Position numbers and translations under genes: made by a program. Shown here in pieces: positions 1 through 8,536 of a stretch of 64,000 nucleotides of DNA. This stretch comes from Gluconobacter sphaericus NBRC 12467 (GTDB lineage Bacteria > Pseudomonadota > Alphaproteobacteria > Acetobacterales > Acetobacteraceae), in the NCBI RefSeq assembly GCF_006539125.1, contig NZ_BJMK01000001.1, positions 1-64,000 on the forward strand. The letters are read 5' to 3'. The notes below the pieces were generated by a model that did no database searches, was not told the DNA's origin, and worked only from the letters and a program-made list of their open reading frames with translations. How positions within the stretch are numbered: the stretch's first letter is position 1; the number at the start of each line of letters is the position of its first letter.

Positions 1-50
1 TTTTTTTAGCTTTGACGCCCGATAAAACGCTAATATCATTTCCAAAAAAA

Positions 51-126
51 TGGTGTCCCGTACGGGATTCGAACCCGTGTTGCCGCCGTGAAAGGGCGGT
101 GTCCTAGGCCTCTAGACGAACGGGAC
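51..126 (-). tRNA. tRNA-Glu (TTC)
   Basis: Read on the minus strand, the sequence folds as a cloverleaf. The acceptor arm starts GTCCCGT and pairs with ACGGGAC, and the T-loop GTTCGAATC is present. The anticodon loop CTTTCAC carries anticodon TTC for glutamate. The 3' CCA is encoded (TGG on the plus strand at 51-53). Length is 76 nt. It lies about 40 nt downstream of recJ on the same strand. Confidence 0.95.
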
Positions 127-167
127 TGGAGGCGTGAGCGGGTATATAGGGGGGGCTGCTGCGTCCG

Positions 168-1967
168 TCAAGCGGGGGTAGCGTCAGAAATGAAAAAAGA
201 TAGATTTTTTCTCTCCTGCCATGTCTCGGCCCGCAATGTGCCTGCGACATGCACCAGAGGCATGGAGCGGTCTTCCAGCAGGGCGGCAAAGGGTTTGTCC
301 GCTGCACGGAAGATGAGGCCGCGCAGGCGTGTGCCTCCGTCTTCGCCTTGCAGGATGACGCGCAGGGTGTTGCCGTCCTTGCCGATACGCTCGCTTTTGA
401 CACAACGGACATTGCTGATGGCGAGGAGCGGTTCCTCATTGCCAGGGCCAAAGGGTTCCAGTCGGGCGAGCTGCTCCGCGATTGCGATGGAGGCGCCAGC
501 CAGCGTCATGATGCCGTCGAGCTTCAGGGCGTCCTGCTTCGGAAGGGTGAGGGCGCTGGAGAGCTGTGTGTCGAGCCAGCTGTGGAACTCGTCAGCACGA
601 TCAGCCGTGAGGGAGAAACCGGCGGCCATGGCGTGTCCGCCGCCGCTGAGCAGCAAATTATTTTGGCGGGCGGCGATGATGGCGCTTCCAAGATCGAGTC
701 CAGGGACGGAGCGGGCCGAGCCTTTGATGATGCCGTCCGCGAGCGCCGCGACGAGAGCAGGACGGTTGTAGCGCTCTTTCAGGCGGCCAGCGACAATGCC
801 GACGACGCCCGGATGCCAGTTTTCGCCATGCAGGAAGATGACGGCGTGGCCTGCATCGAGCTGCTGCTGGGCCTGTTCCATGGCGGAGTCGAGGATTGTG
901 GATTCGACGGTCTGGCGCTGGCGGTTGACGCGATCGAGTTGTTCCGCGAGGGCGCGGGCTTCGACGACGTCTTCGGAGAGTAGAAGTTTCAGGCCAAGAT
1001 CGGCCTGTGCGATGCGGCCGCCGGCATTGATACGGGGGCCGAGGGCAAAGCCGCAGGCCATGGCGCTGGCTTCTTCCTTTACGCCTGCGACGGAAGACAA
1101 CGTGGCCAGTCCAAGGCGCTCCCCGCGAGACATGACGCGCAGGCCCTGCATGACCAGAGCGCGGTTCAGGCCGGTCAGCGGCATGACGTCGCAGATGGTG
1201 GCAAGGGCTGTGAGGTCGAGGCGCTGGAGCAGGTCGGGGATGGCCTGCTCGCCGTCGAACCAGTTGGTGCGGCGCAGGAGGCGGATCGTGGCGACCATGG
1301 TGAGAAAGGCGACCGCGGTGGCGCAGATGTTGTTCAGACCCGATGAGCAGTCTAGCCGGTTCGGGTTGACCACGATCCCTTTGGGCAGGGCTGCGCCATC
1401 GGGCTTGTGGTGGTCAAGGACGATGATGTCGGCACGGTCTGTCATGTCGTTGAGGATGTCGACCGCTGCGGTACCGCAGTCGATGCAGACAAGCAGGGTG
1501 GCGCCTTCCGACAGCAGGTTTTCGAGAGCTGCGGTGTTGGGGCCGTAGCCTTCGGTCAGACGGTCGGGGATATGGGTGCTGACGGTGCAGCCGAGTTCGC
1601 GAAGCGTGTCGTAGACGAGGGCAGTGCCGCAGGCGCCGTCCACGTCGTAGTCGCCGAATAAGCCGACATGCTCGTGGTTGCGGACGGCCTGTGCGAGACG
1701 TTCGGCGGCCTGGTCCATGTCCTGCAAGCAGGAGGGGTCGGGCATGGCGTCGCGCAGGCGGGGATTGAGAAACGAAGAGGCGTCGTGGGGTGCGACGCCT
1801 CGTGCCGAGAGGATACGGGCCAGAAGCTCAGGAATGTTGGCCTGCTGGGCAAGAGCGAGGGCCAGGCGGTTGTCTGCTTCTGCCAGCCTGGGATCGCGCC
1901 AGATCCAGCGGCGGCTTCCTGCACTTCGGGTTACGCCGAGGACGGCGCCCGTATCGTCTGCGAGCAT
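168..1967 (-). CDS. recJ: Single-stranded-DNA-specific exonuclease RecJ
   Basis: This is the 5'-3' ssDNA exonuclease used in recombination (RecFOR) and mismatch repair. At 599 aa it has the usual RecJ length. The DHH phosphoesterase motifs are intact: GDYDVDG at 105-111, CIDCG around 161-165 and LDHHKPD at 184-190. The motif GPRINAGGR follows, and the C-terminal DHHA1 domain shows the glycine-rich GGGHAMAAGF. These residues bind the catalytic metals and DNA. It is the last gene of the minus-strand alaC-hom-glpX-recJ run, only 10 nt after glpX, so it is probably co-transcribed. Nothing looks broken. Confidence 0.96.
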   Translation of the reverse strand: MLADDTGAVLGVTRSAGSRRWIWRDPRLAEADNRLALALAQQANIPELLARILSARGVAPHDASSFLNPRLRDAMPDPSCLQDMDQAAERLAQAVRNHEHVGLFGDYDVDGACGTALVYDTLRELGCTVSTHIPDRLTEGYGPNTAALENLLSEGATLLVCIDCGTAAVDILNDMTDRADIIVLDHHKPDGAALPKGIVVNPNRLDCSSGLNNICATAVAFLTMVATIRLLRRTNWFDGEQAIPDLLQRLDLTALATICDVMPLTGLNRALVMQGLRVMSRGERLGLATLSSVAGVKEEASAMACGFALGPRINAGGRIAQADLGLKLLLSEDVVEARALAEQLDRVNRQRQTVESTILDSAMEQAQQQLDAGHAVIFLHGENWHPGVVGIVAGRLKERYNRPALVAALADGIIKGSARSVPGLDLGSAIIAARQNNLLLSGGGHAMAAGFSLTADRADEFHSWLDTQLSSALTLPKQDALKLDGIMTLAGASIAIAEQLARLEPFGPGNEEPLLAISNVRCVKSERIGKDGNTLRVILQGEDGGTRLRGLIFRAADKPFAALLEDRSMPLVHVAGTLRAETWQERKNLSFFISDATPA

Positions 1968-1977
1968 GGTTCTCCGT

Positions 1978-2979
1978 TCAGGACGCGGGTTCTGCCTGTG
2001 GTTTGAAGCTGTGATGGCTCTCTATATAGCGCACCGTGCGGGATTTTGAACGCATCACGATGGAATGCGTGCGCGCGCGCGTGGCGCTCGGACGTTCCAC
2101 GCCCTTCAGGAGCGGGCCGGATGTGACGCCTGTTGCGGAGAACAGGACGTTGCCAGCTGCCATGTCATGCAGGTAGAGCTTGCGGGCTGGGTCGAGGCCG
2201 TTCGCCATTTCGCGCGCGCGCTGGCGCTGGGTGTCGTCTTCGAACAGGAGGCGGCCCTGCATCTGGCCTTCCATGCAGCGGATGGCTGCGGCAGCCAGAA
2301 CACCTTCGGGCGCACCGCCGGAACCGGCGTACAGATCCACGCCGCCGCCATCCACGCAGGTGGCGATGGCAGCCGCCACGTCGCCGTCGCTGAGAAGCAT
2401 CACACGGGCGCCGGCTTCGCGGGCGTAGGCGATCATCTCTTCATGTCTTTCGCGGTCAAGTGCGCAGAGAACCATGTCCGAGACATTGCGCTTCTTGGCC
2501 TTGGCCAGCGAACGGAGATTGTTGCCGATTGAGGCGTCCAGGTCTACCACACCTTCGGGAAGGTCCGGGCCGACGACAATCTTTTCCATGTAGATGTCAG
2601 GCGCGTGCAGGAACTTGCCGCGCTCGGCGAGAGCTACGACCGTCAGGGCGTTGGGAAGGCTCTTGGCGCAGAGATTCGTGCCTTCGAGCGGATCGACCGC
2701 GATATCCATGGCTGGGCCACCGGAGCCGACTTTCTCGCCGATATAGAGCATCGGGGCTTCGTCCATCTCGCCTTCGCCGATGGTGACGATGCCGTCGATG
2801 GCGACGGTGTCGAAGGCGGCGCGCATGGCCTGCACAGCGGCGCCATCGGCTTCGTTCTTCTGCCCGCGGCCGGTCCAGTGGGCGGAAGCGATTGCGGCCG
2901 CTTCCGTTACACGGACAAGCTCGAGAGCAAGATTACGGTCAGTGACGCGGTATGGGAGAACATTCTGAGGGTCGATCAC
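1978..2979 (-). CDS. glpX: Class II fructose-1,6-bisphosphatase (GlpX)
   Basis: It hydrolyses fructose-1,6-bisphosphate to fructose-6-phosphate in gluconeogenesis and sugar-phosphate recycling. The GlpX signatures are GEGEMDEAP (residues 68-76) and the metal-site motif DPLEGT (96-101). I place the start at the GTG at 2979, which overlaps the hom stop as GTGA. This gives 333 aa, the family size. The open frame continues upstream to an ATG at 3108, but that stretch is antisense-like and lies inside hom. Together with the class I aldolase at 21.8 kb it suggests flux through fructose-bisphosphate toward the pentose phosphate pathway. That is inferred from the general physiology of acetic acid bacteria. 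Confidence 0.93.
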   Translation of the reverse strand: MIDPQNVLPYRVTDRNLALELVRVTEAAAIASAHWTGRGQKNEADGAAVQAMRAAFDTVAIDGIVTIGEGEMDEAPMLYIGEKVGSGGPAMDIAVDPLEGTNLCAKSLPNALTVVALAERGKFLHAPDIYMEKIVVGPDLPEGVVDLDASIGNNLRSLAKAKKRNVSDMVLCALDRERHEEMIAYAREAGARVMLLSDGDVAAAIATCVDGGGVDLYAGSGGAPEGVLAAAAIRCMEGQMQGRLLFEDDTQRQRAREMANGLDPARKLYLHDMAAGNVLFSATGVTSGPLLKGVERPSATRARTHSIVMRSKSRTVRYIESHHSFKPQAEPAS

Positions 2980-4265
2980 GCAAAGGCATCCTCGATTTTG
3001 AGCACAAGCGGCTTTCCCGTTACGACAGGAAGGACGGCGAGTGCTGTTGCTGCTGCATGAATGGCTTTTTCTGGAACCTGATGGGTTATGATCGTCAGGT
3101 CGGCACATCCGGTTGCAGCATCATGCTGGGAAACAAAGTGAACGGAGACATCATGGTCCCGGAGAACCGATGTCAGCTCTGCCATTACGCCCGGACGGTC
3201 CTGAACGTTCAGACGTAAATAAAAAGCGCTGTTCAAATCAGCGAGACTGGCGCAGTCGGCAGCGGGCGAAACGGAGGTCGTGCCCCACACCGGAATGGCG
3301 GTTCCCCGCGCGAGATCGATCAGGTCGGCGACGACGGCGCTGGCGGTCGGGCCTTCGCCTGCGCCACGACCGGAGATGGTCATCGGACCGCTGAAGACTC
3401 CTTGGGTGGAGACGGCGTTGAACACGCCTTCAACTGCAGCAATGGGTGCTTTAGCGGGGACGAGGCAGGGGCGGACCCACGCTGCGACGTTACCGTTCTC
3501 AGCCTGGCGGGCCATGCCGAGGAGCTTGATGTGGTATCCAAGTTCGTCGGCGAATTTCAGGTCGGTCGCGGTGATGTCGCGGATGCCCTGAACGGAGAGA
3601 GTGTTAAACGCGATGGGGCGGAAGGCCAGACCGGCCAGAATGGCGAGCTTGTGGGCCGTGTCCCAGCCATCCACGTCCGTGGACGGTTCGGCTTCAGCAT
3701 AGCCCTTGGCCTGTGCTTCGGTCAGGACGTCCGTAAAATCCCGGCCCGTAGCGCGCATTTCGGTCAGGATATAGTTGCAAGTCCCGTTCAGGATGCCGCC
3801 CACGCTGAGAAGACGGTCTGCGGCCAGTCCTTCGCGGACGAGCTTGATGGCGGGAATGCCGCCCGCAACGGCCGCTTCGAACAGGAGGGGGGCGTTCTTT
3901 TCCGAAGACAGGCGGCTGAGGCTGTCGCCATGCAGGGCCACGAGCGCTTTGTTGGCAGTCACGACCGGCAGGCCGCGTTCGAGTGCGGTAAGGACCATGT
4001 CATGCGCTGGACCTTCGGAGCCGCCGATGAGTTCGACGGCCACGTCGATTTCCGGGTCCTGAGCTACGGCGGTGGCACTGTCGTGCCATCGCATGGTGGA
4101 CAGATCCACACCACGATCGCGGGTGCGGTCGCGGGCCGTGATGGCCACGACTTCGATCGGCCGACCGGCCCGGGCGGTAATCAGGTCAGCGTTCTCACGC
4201 AGGAGACGAATGACACCGATTCCGACAGTTCCGAGTCCAGCCAGTCCGATCCGCAGTGGTTTCAC
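2976..4265 (-). CDS. hom: Homoserine dehydrogenase
   Basis: It reduces aspartate semialdehyde to homoserine, the branch point to threonine and methionine. The N-terminal Rossmann motif GLGTVG (residues 10-15) binds NAD(P). The catalytic domain shows NGTCNYIL and EAEPSTDVDGWDTAHKLAIL, with the conserved Asp and Lys. The C-terminal 80 or so residues form an ACT domain (DRPGVMAELTSVLRDHDVSV), so allosteric control by an amino acid such as threonine is likely. At 429 aa it is full length. It overlaps the upstream aminotransferase by ATGA and the downstream glpX by GTGA, so translation is probably coupled. Confidence 0.96.
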   Translation of the reverse strand: MKPLRIGLAGLGTVGIGVIRLLRENADLITARAGRPIEVVAITARDRTRDRGVDLSTMRWHDSATAVAQDPEIDVAVELIGGSEGPAHDMVLTALERGLPVVTANKALVALHGDSLSRLSSEKNAPLLFEAAVAGGIPAIKLVREGLAADRLLSVGGILNGTCNYILTEMRATGRDFTDVLTEAQAKGYAEAEPSTDVDGWDTAHKLAILAGLAFRPIAFNTLSVQGIRDITATDLKFADELGYHIKLLGMARQAENGNVAAWVRPCLVPAKAPIAAVEGVFNAVSTQGVFSGPMTISGRGAGEGPTASAVVADLIDLARGTAIPVWGTTSVSPAADCASLADLNSAFYLRLNVQDRPGVMAELTSVLRDHDVSVHFVSQHDAATGCADLTIITHQVPEKAIHAAATALAVLPVVTGKPLVLKIEDAFA

Positions 4266-5488
4266 GATGATGCAGCTCCAAGAAGGTCAGCGGTTCCGGC
4301 TCCGGTGCAGTGCCGGGTCATGAAGCTCTTGATGGCCCGCGTCGCCTGACGCAGCCGCTGGGTGTTTTCGACAAGTCCGATCCGGACAAAGCCCTCGCCG
4401 TATTCCCCGAAACCAAGACCGGGTGCAACCGCAACTCCGGCTTCCTTGAGAAGTAGCTTGGAGAAGGCGACGCTGCCCATTTCGGCGAAGGCGGGGGGGA
4501 TGGGGGCCCAGGCGAACATCGAGCCTGCCGGCGCGGGAACTTCCCATCCTGCGCTTTGAAGGCCGCGCAACAGCACGTCGCGGCGATCCTTATACATGGC
4601 GCGGATTTCGGAGACGTAATCCTGCGGGCCGTTCAGCGCGGCGACAGAGGCGACCTGAATGGGCGTGAAGGCGCCATAATCCAGATAGGATTTGATGCGT
4701 GTGAGGGCCTGTATCAGCTTCGGGTTGCCGACTGCGAAGCCCATGCGCCAGCCCGCCATGGAGTAGGTCTTAGACATGGACGTGAACTCGACGGCCACGT
4801 CCTTGGCGCCGGGAACTGCGAGAATGGACGGGGGCGGCTCGTTCTCGTTGAAATAGATTTCCGCGTAAGCCAGATCGGACAGGATCCAGATGTTTTCCCG
4901 GCGCGCGAAGGCCACAAGCTCCTTGTAGAAATCGAGGTTCGCGACAAAAGCCGTCGGGTTGGACGGGAAGTTGACGATCAGCGCCGTCGGTTTGGGTACG
5001 GAATGGCGAACTGCCCGCTCCAGTGCCCGAAGCATGTCTTCGTCCGGCGTGGCCGGGATCGAGCGGACGGAGGCACCGGCGATGATGAAGCCGAACTGGT
5101 GGATCGGGTAGGACGGGTTCGGAACCAGGATCGTGTCGCCGGGGCTCGTGATGGCAGCGGCCAGATTGGCCAGGCCTTCCTTGGAGCCAAGGGTGGCAAT
5201 GACTTCGGTTTCCGGGTCTAGCAAGACGTTGAACCGGCGCTCGTAATAATTCGCCATGGCCTTGCGCAGGCCCGGAATGCCGCGGCTGACGGAATAGCCG
5301 TGCGCGCGCGGATTGCCGACCGTCTCGATCAGCTTCTGCACGACATGCGCGGGCGGTGCGCTGTCGGGATTGCCCATGCCCAGATCGATGATGTCGTCAC
5401 CGGCGGCTCGCGCTGCGGCCTTGGCTTTGTTCACTTCAGCGAACACGTAGGGCGGCAGGCGGCGGATGCGGTGGAACTCTTCGGTCAT
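4262..5488 (-). CDS. alaC: Class I/II aminotransferase, AlaC / LL-diaminopimelate aminotransferase-like
   Basis: This is a PLP-dependent fold-type I aminotransferase. The lysine motif SMSKTYSMAGWRMGF carries the Schiff-base lysine, and NFPSNPTA and DLAYAEI are the usual PLP contacts. It resembles the AlaC (glutamate-pyruvate aminotransferase) group often annotated as LL-diaminopimelate aminotransferase. Its place directly before hom suggests amino-acid synthesis in the aspartate/alanine family. I use ATG 5488 (MTEEFHRIRR), where family homology begins. An upstream in-frame ATG at 5545 would add 19 residues with no clear ribosome site. The exact substrate cannot be fixed from sequence. Confidence 0.88.
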   Translation of the reverse strand: MTEEFHRIRRLPPYVFAEVNKAKAAARAAGDDIIDLGMGNPDSAPPAHVVQKLIETVGNPRAHGYSVSRGIPGLRKAMANYYERRFNVLLDPETEVIATLGSKEGLANLAAAITSPGDTILVPNPSYPIHQFGFIIAGASVRSIPATPDEDMLRALERAVRHSVPKPTALIVNFPSNPTAFVANLDFYKELVAFARRENIWILSDLAYAEIYFNENEPPPSILAVPGAKDVAVEFTSMSKTYSMAGWRMGFAVGNPKLIQALTRIKSYLDYGAFTPIQVASVAALNGPQDYVSEIRAMYKDRRDVLLRGLQSAGWEVPAPAGSMFAWAPIPPAFAEMGSVAFSKLLLKEAGVAVAPGLGFGEYGEGFVRIGLVENTQRLRQATRAIKSFMTRHCTGAGTADLLGAASS

Positions 5489-5604
5489 GACCAGCTCTGG
5501 GGCAGAGGGTGAAAGGGAGCAACGACGATAGACAGGTTTTTCCATGAGTGGAACAGCCTGACTGTTCTCGATCTCACAATGTCGTCTTCCGGATGCCCGT
5601 TGCG

Positions 5605-6588
5605 TCAGTCGTTGATCGTAACCCGGACGCCGTCGCCAATGGCTTCGGCCTTCAGAATAATCGCGGATGCGGGCACGCCGCGCGCGATCAGGGCGCGGGC
5701 AACCACGCGAGCGCGTAGCAGGCCCAGCGCGATTTCCCGGTTCTGATCCGCAGGTGCGAGGGCCGCATCCGCGCTCATGAAGGCCCCGAAGCCAAGGATG
5801 GTCAGGTGCCTGTTCCCGCGCAAAGAAACGATGTGCTGGTAATCACCTTGTGGATCACCCGTGACGTGGTCTGTTGCGGGCTGGAAGCGGATCAGGATGC
5901 CTTCGGGCGTGGACGTGTCGATATCCGGGCGAACGGGATCACTGACGATTGCGTCACGCGGCAGGTCGAAGCCGGGGAATTGTGGTGGGGGCGGAGGTAG
6001 CTCTCCAATTTTCGGGAACTGGCCCGGTGGGGTCGGGGGAATGGATTTCGCGACGACGGGGGGGAGTTCGGCTTCCGCAGCCGGAGCAGAGGGAGGCGTC
6101 TTTTTTGCCGGTGCGGAAGCATGGGGGGTCGATGTCGCCGCCAGATCGGGCGCCGGATTGATGGCGGAAGGGCTTTCCGGTTCCGGCTGTCCGACTGTCG
6201 TCATGGTCATGCCGCTTTGTTCCGTATTGGTCGTCGTGGCGGTCGGGGCAGGTTTGGGCGGCGGAGGAATGACCGGCAGGGCGCCCTGGGCTGCGCTTTC
6301 GCGCTGGGCCAGGTTCCGCTGGGCTTCAAGCTGTGTGGTCAGTGACAGACGTGCCTCGGGCGTCGGAAGCTCGGGAGGCTGCGTGGGGGTGCGGCCGACG
6401 TGCGGATAGTGCAGGTTCTCGCCCGGTGGCGGTGCGCGCAGCTTGGCAATCTCGCCGCCTTCGAAGTTATGCCACCAGCCGGTTACGGTGTCCGTTGCGT
6501 CCTGATGCTGACAGGCCGCCAGCAGTGGCGCGCTTATCAGCAGGAGAAACGGGATTTTTCCCGCAGTCCTGCGTGTCGCCGCTGTCAT
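5605..6588 (-). CDS. Lipoprotein with proline-rich linker and OmpA-like C-terminus
   Basis: 327 aa. The N-terminus is a lipoprotein signal (KIPFLLLISAPLLAAC) with lipobox LAAC, so it is predicted to be lipid-anchored, probably in the outer membrane. Residues of about 60-200 are rich in Pro, Ala and Thr with no fold I recognise. The last 100 residues (LTILGFGAFMSADAALAPAD... RARVVARALIARGVPAS) follow the OmpA/MotB peptidoglycan-binding pattern, in which positions are named by a variable-arm and ARVVA-x-LI-x-RGVPAS helix. I infer a peptidoglycan-linked envelope protein. The same frame stays open on the minus strand to 8253, but that part is antisense to clpP and the ferritin-like gene and is not coding. 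Confidence 0.75.
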   Translation of the reverse strand: MTAATRRTAGKIPFLLLISAPLLAACQHQDATDTVTGWWHNFEGGEIAKLRAPPPGENLHYPHVGRTPTQPPELPTPEARLSLTTQLEAQRNLAQRESAAQGALPVIPPPPKPAPTATTTNTEQSGMTMTTVGQPEPESPSAINPAPDLAATSTPHASAPAKKTPPSAPAAEAELPPVVAKSIPPTPPGQFPKIGELPPPPPQFPGFDLPRDAIVSDPVRPDIDTSTPEGILIRFQPATDHVTGDPQGDYQHIVSLRGNRHLTILGFGAFMSADAALAPADQNREIALGLLRARVVARALIARGVPASAIILKAEAIGDGVRVTIND

Positions 6589-6765
6589 GGGCTGCCTGCT
6601 GTTCCCTGGGACCACTGTGCCGTTCCTGCCGTCTGTAGAATGTCCAAATGAGGCGGAGACTAGCGGTTCGTGGCAGGTATGGCGAGAGTTCCTGTCGGTC
6701 CGGATCGGAAGCTCGATCCGAAGGAGGACTTGGCACCGACGCAAACGAAGCGCAGGATAGGGGGT

Positions 6766-7443
6766 ATGAAGATGCATGCTGGATCTGGAAACGATATGGA
6801 TATCACCAGAATGACCCCGACCCGCCTGGACGACGAGCCGGATGCTCCGGAGCCCGAAACCCGGGAAGACGACAACAAGACGCTGAACAGCCCGATCAGC
6901 GAGCTTGAGGGCCGTCTGTTCGATCAGCGGAAAGTCCTGATCTTCGGCGGTATCAACGATAAGATCGCCCGTGATGTCACCGGTCGCCTTCTGGCGCTGG
7001 CCGGGACGTCCGACAAACCGATCGATGTGTATGTGAACTCGCCGGGCGGCCATGTCGAGAGTGGCGACACCATCCATGACATGATCCGCTTTGTGGATTC
7101 GATTGCGCCGATCAACATGATCGGAACGGGCTGGGTTGCCTCCGCCGGTGCGCTGATCTACGCCGCCGGACGTCCAGAGCGCCGCGTCTGCCTGCCGAAC
7201 ACGCGTTTCCTGCTGCATCAGCCGATGGGTGGTGTGCGTGGTCCGGCAACGGATATCGACATTGAAGCTCGCGAGATCATCAAGATGCGCGAGCGTCTGA
7301 ACCGGATTTTCGCGAAAGAAACTGGTCAGACCTACGAAAAGGTCGCCAAGGATACGGACCGTAACTACTGGATGTCGGCTAATGAAGCCATTGCCTATGG
7401 CCTCGTGAATCGAGTCATTCATTCGGCAACCGACCTCAAGTAA
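6766..7443 (+). CDS. clpP: ATP-dependent Clp protease proteolytic subunit, divergent ClpP paralogue
   Basis: A ClpP-fold serine protease of 225 aa from this start. The nucleophile is S126 in [14 protein letters not shown]. The histidine is H151 in FLLHQPMGG, 25 residues on as in E. coli ClpP. The glycine-rich oxyanion motif is [11 protein letters not shown]. The position equivalent to E. coli Asp171 is Asn200 ([14 protein letters not shown]), so the triad reads Ser-His-Asn. The first 40 residues are acidic and unlike the ClpP propeptide. Start is uncertain: ATG 6766 has a G-rich run just before it, a TTG at 6730 follows AAGGAGG too closely, and the frame opens at 6670. No clpX or clpA is adjacent, so the canonical clpP-clpX pair probably lies elsewhere. 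Confidence 0.88.
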   Translation: MKMHAGSGNDMDITRMTPTRLDDEPDAPEPETREDDNKTLNSPISELEGRLFDQRKVLIFGGINDKIARDVTGRLLALAGTSDKPIDVYVNSPGGHVESGDTIHDMIRFVDSIAPINMIGTGWVASAGALIYAAGRPERRVCLPNTRFLLHQPMGGVRGPATDIDIEAREIIKMRERLNRIFAKETGQTYEKVAKDTDRNYWMSANEAIAYGLVNRVIHSATDLK

Positions 7444-7497
7444 AACTGCAAGCTCCAAGGGGCACGGCGTGCCTTCAGGCACGCCGCGAAGACTGAC

Positions 7498-8472
7498 ATG
7501 AAAAGCCTGGCCGAAATCTATTCTCATCTTCCCGATGCACCGTCGGAGAAGACGCTCGAGCGTGTTGATTACGAAGCGCGCCACTGGAGCAGCCCGATTC
7601 AAGGGCCGCTGAAGCCCGGTACGGAAGAGCACAAACGGGCTGTCGCTGCGATGTTCCGCGATACGTTCAATCCGTACAAGCCGTCTGTAATCGACTGGCC
7701 GAAGCTGGATCCGGAGACGTTGCATCGTATCACGTCGCTGCCGATCTGGGATATTGCGGTCCAGACTGAAGGCAAGGCCCGCCTGCGCATGGCAGCCTAT
7801 GCGGACATGATTACCGATCCGGACATGAAGGATGCGCTGTCGCGCAATGCCTGGGAAGAGAACCGGCACAAGGAAGTCCTGACCAAGCTGGTCGAGGCCT
7901 ACAACATTCCGATGGCGCCCGAGCCTCCGTATGTGACGCCGAAGGATACGGAATGGGCGTATCTGGTCACGGGTTTTTCGGAATGTGTGGACAGCTTTTT
8001 TGCATTCGGTCTGTTCGCGCTGGCCGAGCGTGCCGGGCTGTTCCCGAAGGAACTGATCGAGACGTTCGAGCCGGTGATGCAGGAAGAATGCCGCCATATC
8101 CTGCTGTTCGCGAACTGGCTGGCCTGGCACCGGGCGACCATGCCTTTCTGGAAGCGTCCTTGGTTCGAACTGCGTGTGATCGGGGTCTGGTTGTTCCTGG
8201 CCTATGAGCGCATAGGCTTGGCCCGTTCGATCGACGAGAACGGGGAAGAGCACACCCAGGACAACAATTTCACAGTCACGGGTGCCAAGGACATAACGGC
8301 GATGGACATCAGTCTTCCTGACCTGATGCAGCTCTGTTTGGATGAGGATGACCGCCGCTTCTCTGGATATGATCCGCGTCTGCTGCGGCCGACGACGACG
8401 CCGGCAATTGCGCGTGCGATCATCAAGGGTGCAAAGCTCTGGAATTGTGTCCGGAGCAAGATTGCCGCCTGA
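7498..8472 (+). CDS. Ferritin-like (di-iron) superfamily protein of unknown function
   Basis: 324 aa, mostly helical, soluble apart from one hydrophobic helix around 210-222. It shows a complete four-helix di-iron ligand set: E91, E121-x2-H124 (WEENRHKE), E162 (FSECVD) and E197-x2-H200 (QEECRHILL). That spacing is typical of ferritin-like oxidases and hydroxylases. I do not recognise a specific family or substrate. It lies 54 nt after clpP on the same strand, so the two may be co-transcribed. A bidirectional terminator separates it from recA. An oxidase, hydroxylase or oxygen/peroxide sensor would all fit. Confidence 0.8.
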   Translation: MKSLAEIYSHLPDAPSEKTLERVDYEARHWSSPIQGPLKPGTEEHKRAVAAMFRDTFNPYKPSVIDWPKLDPETLHRITSLPIWDIAVQTEGKARLRMAAYADMITDPDMKDALSRNAWEENRHKEVLTKLVEAYNIPMAPEPPYVTPKDTEWAYLVTGFSECVDSFFAFGLFALAERAGLFPKELIETFEPVMQEECRHILLFANWLAWHRATMPFWKRPWFELRVIGVWLFLAYERIGLARSIDENGEEHTQDNNFTVTGAKDITAMDISLPDLMQLCLDEDDRRFSGYDPRLLRPTTTPAIARAIIKGAKLWNCVRSKIAA

Positions 8473-8504
8473 GCGACCTTACTTCGCGGCAGTCATCCTG
8501 CATA

Positions 8505-8536
8505 AAAAAGGGCTCCGGAAGGAGCCCTTTTCCGTT
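8505..8536. terminator. Bidirectional Rho-independent terminator
   Basis: The hairpin GGGCTCC-GGAA-GGAGCCC (8510-8527) is flanked by an A-run upstream and a T-rich run downstream. It can therefore end the plus-strand clpP/ferritin-like transcript and the minus-strand recA transcript that meet here. Confidence 0.85.

Noticed and set aside
2980-3108. Extended glpX start
   Set aside because: The GlpX family N-terminus begins at the GTG at 2979; the longer version would overlap hom by 133 nt without conserved residues.
5605-8253. A minus-strand frame open for 882 codons
   Set aside because: Only the 3' third (5605-6588) has a lipoprotein signal and family-like C-terminus. The rest is antisense to clpP and the ferritin-like gene and has no recognisable protein features; GC-rich genes often leave open antisense frames.
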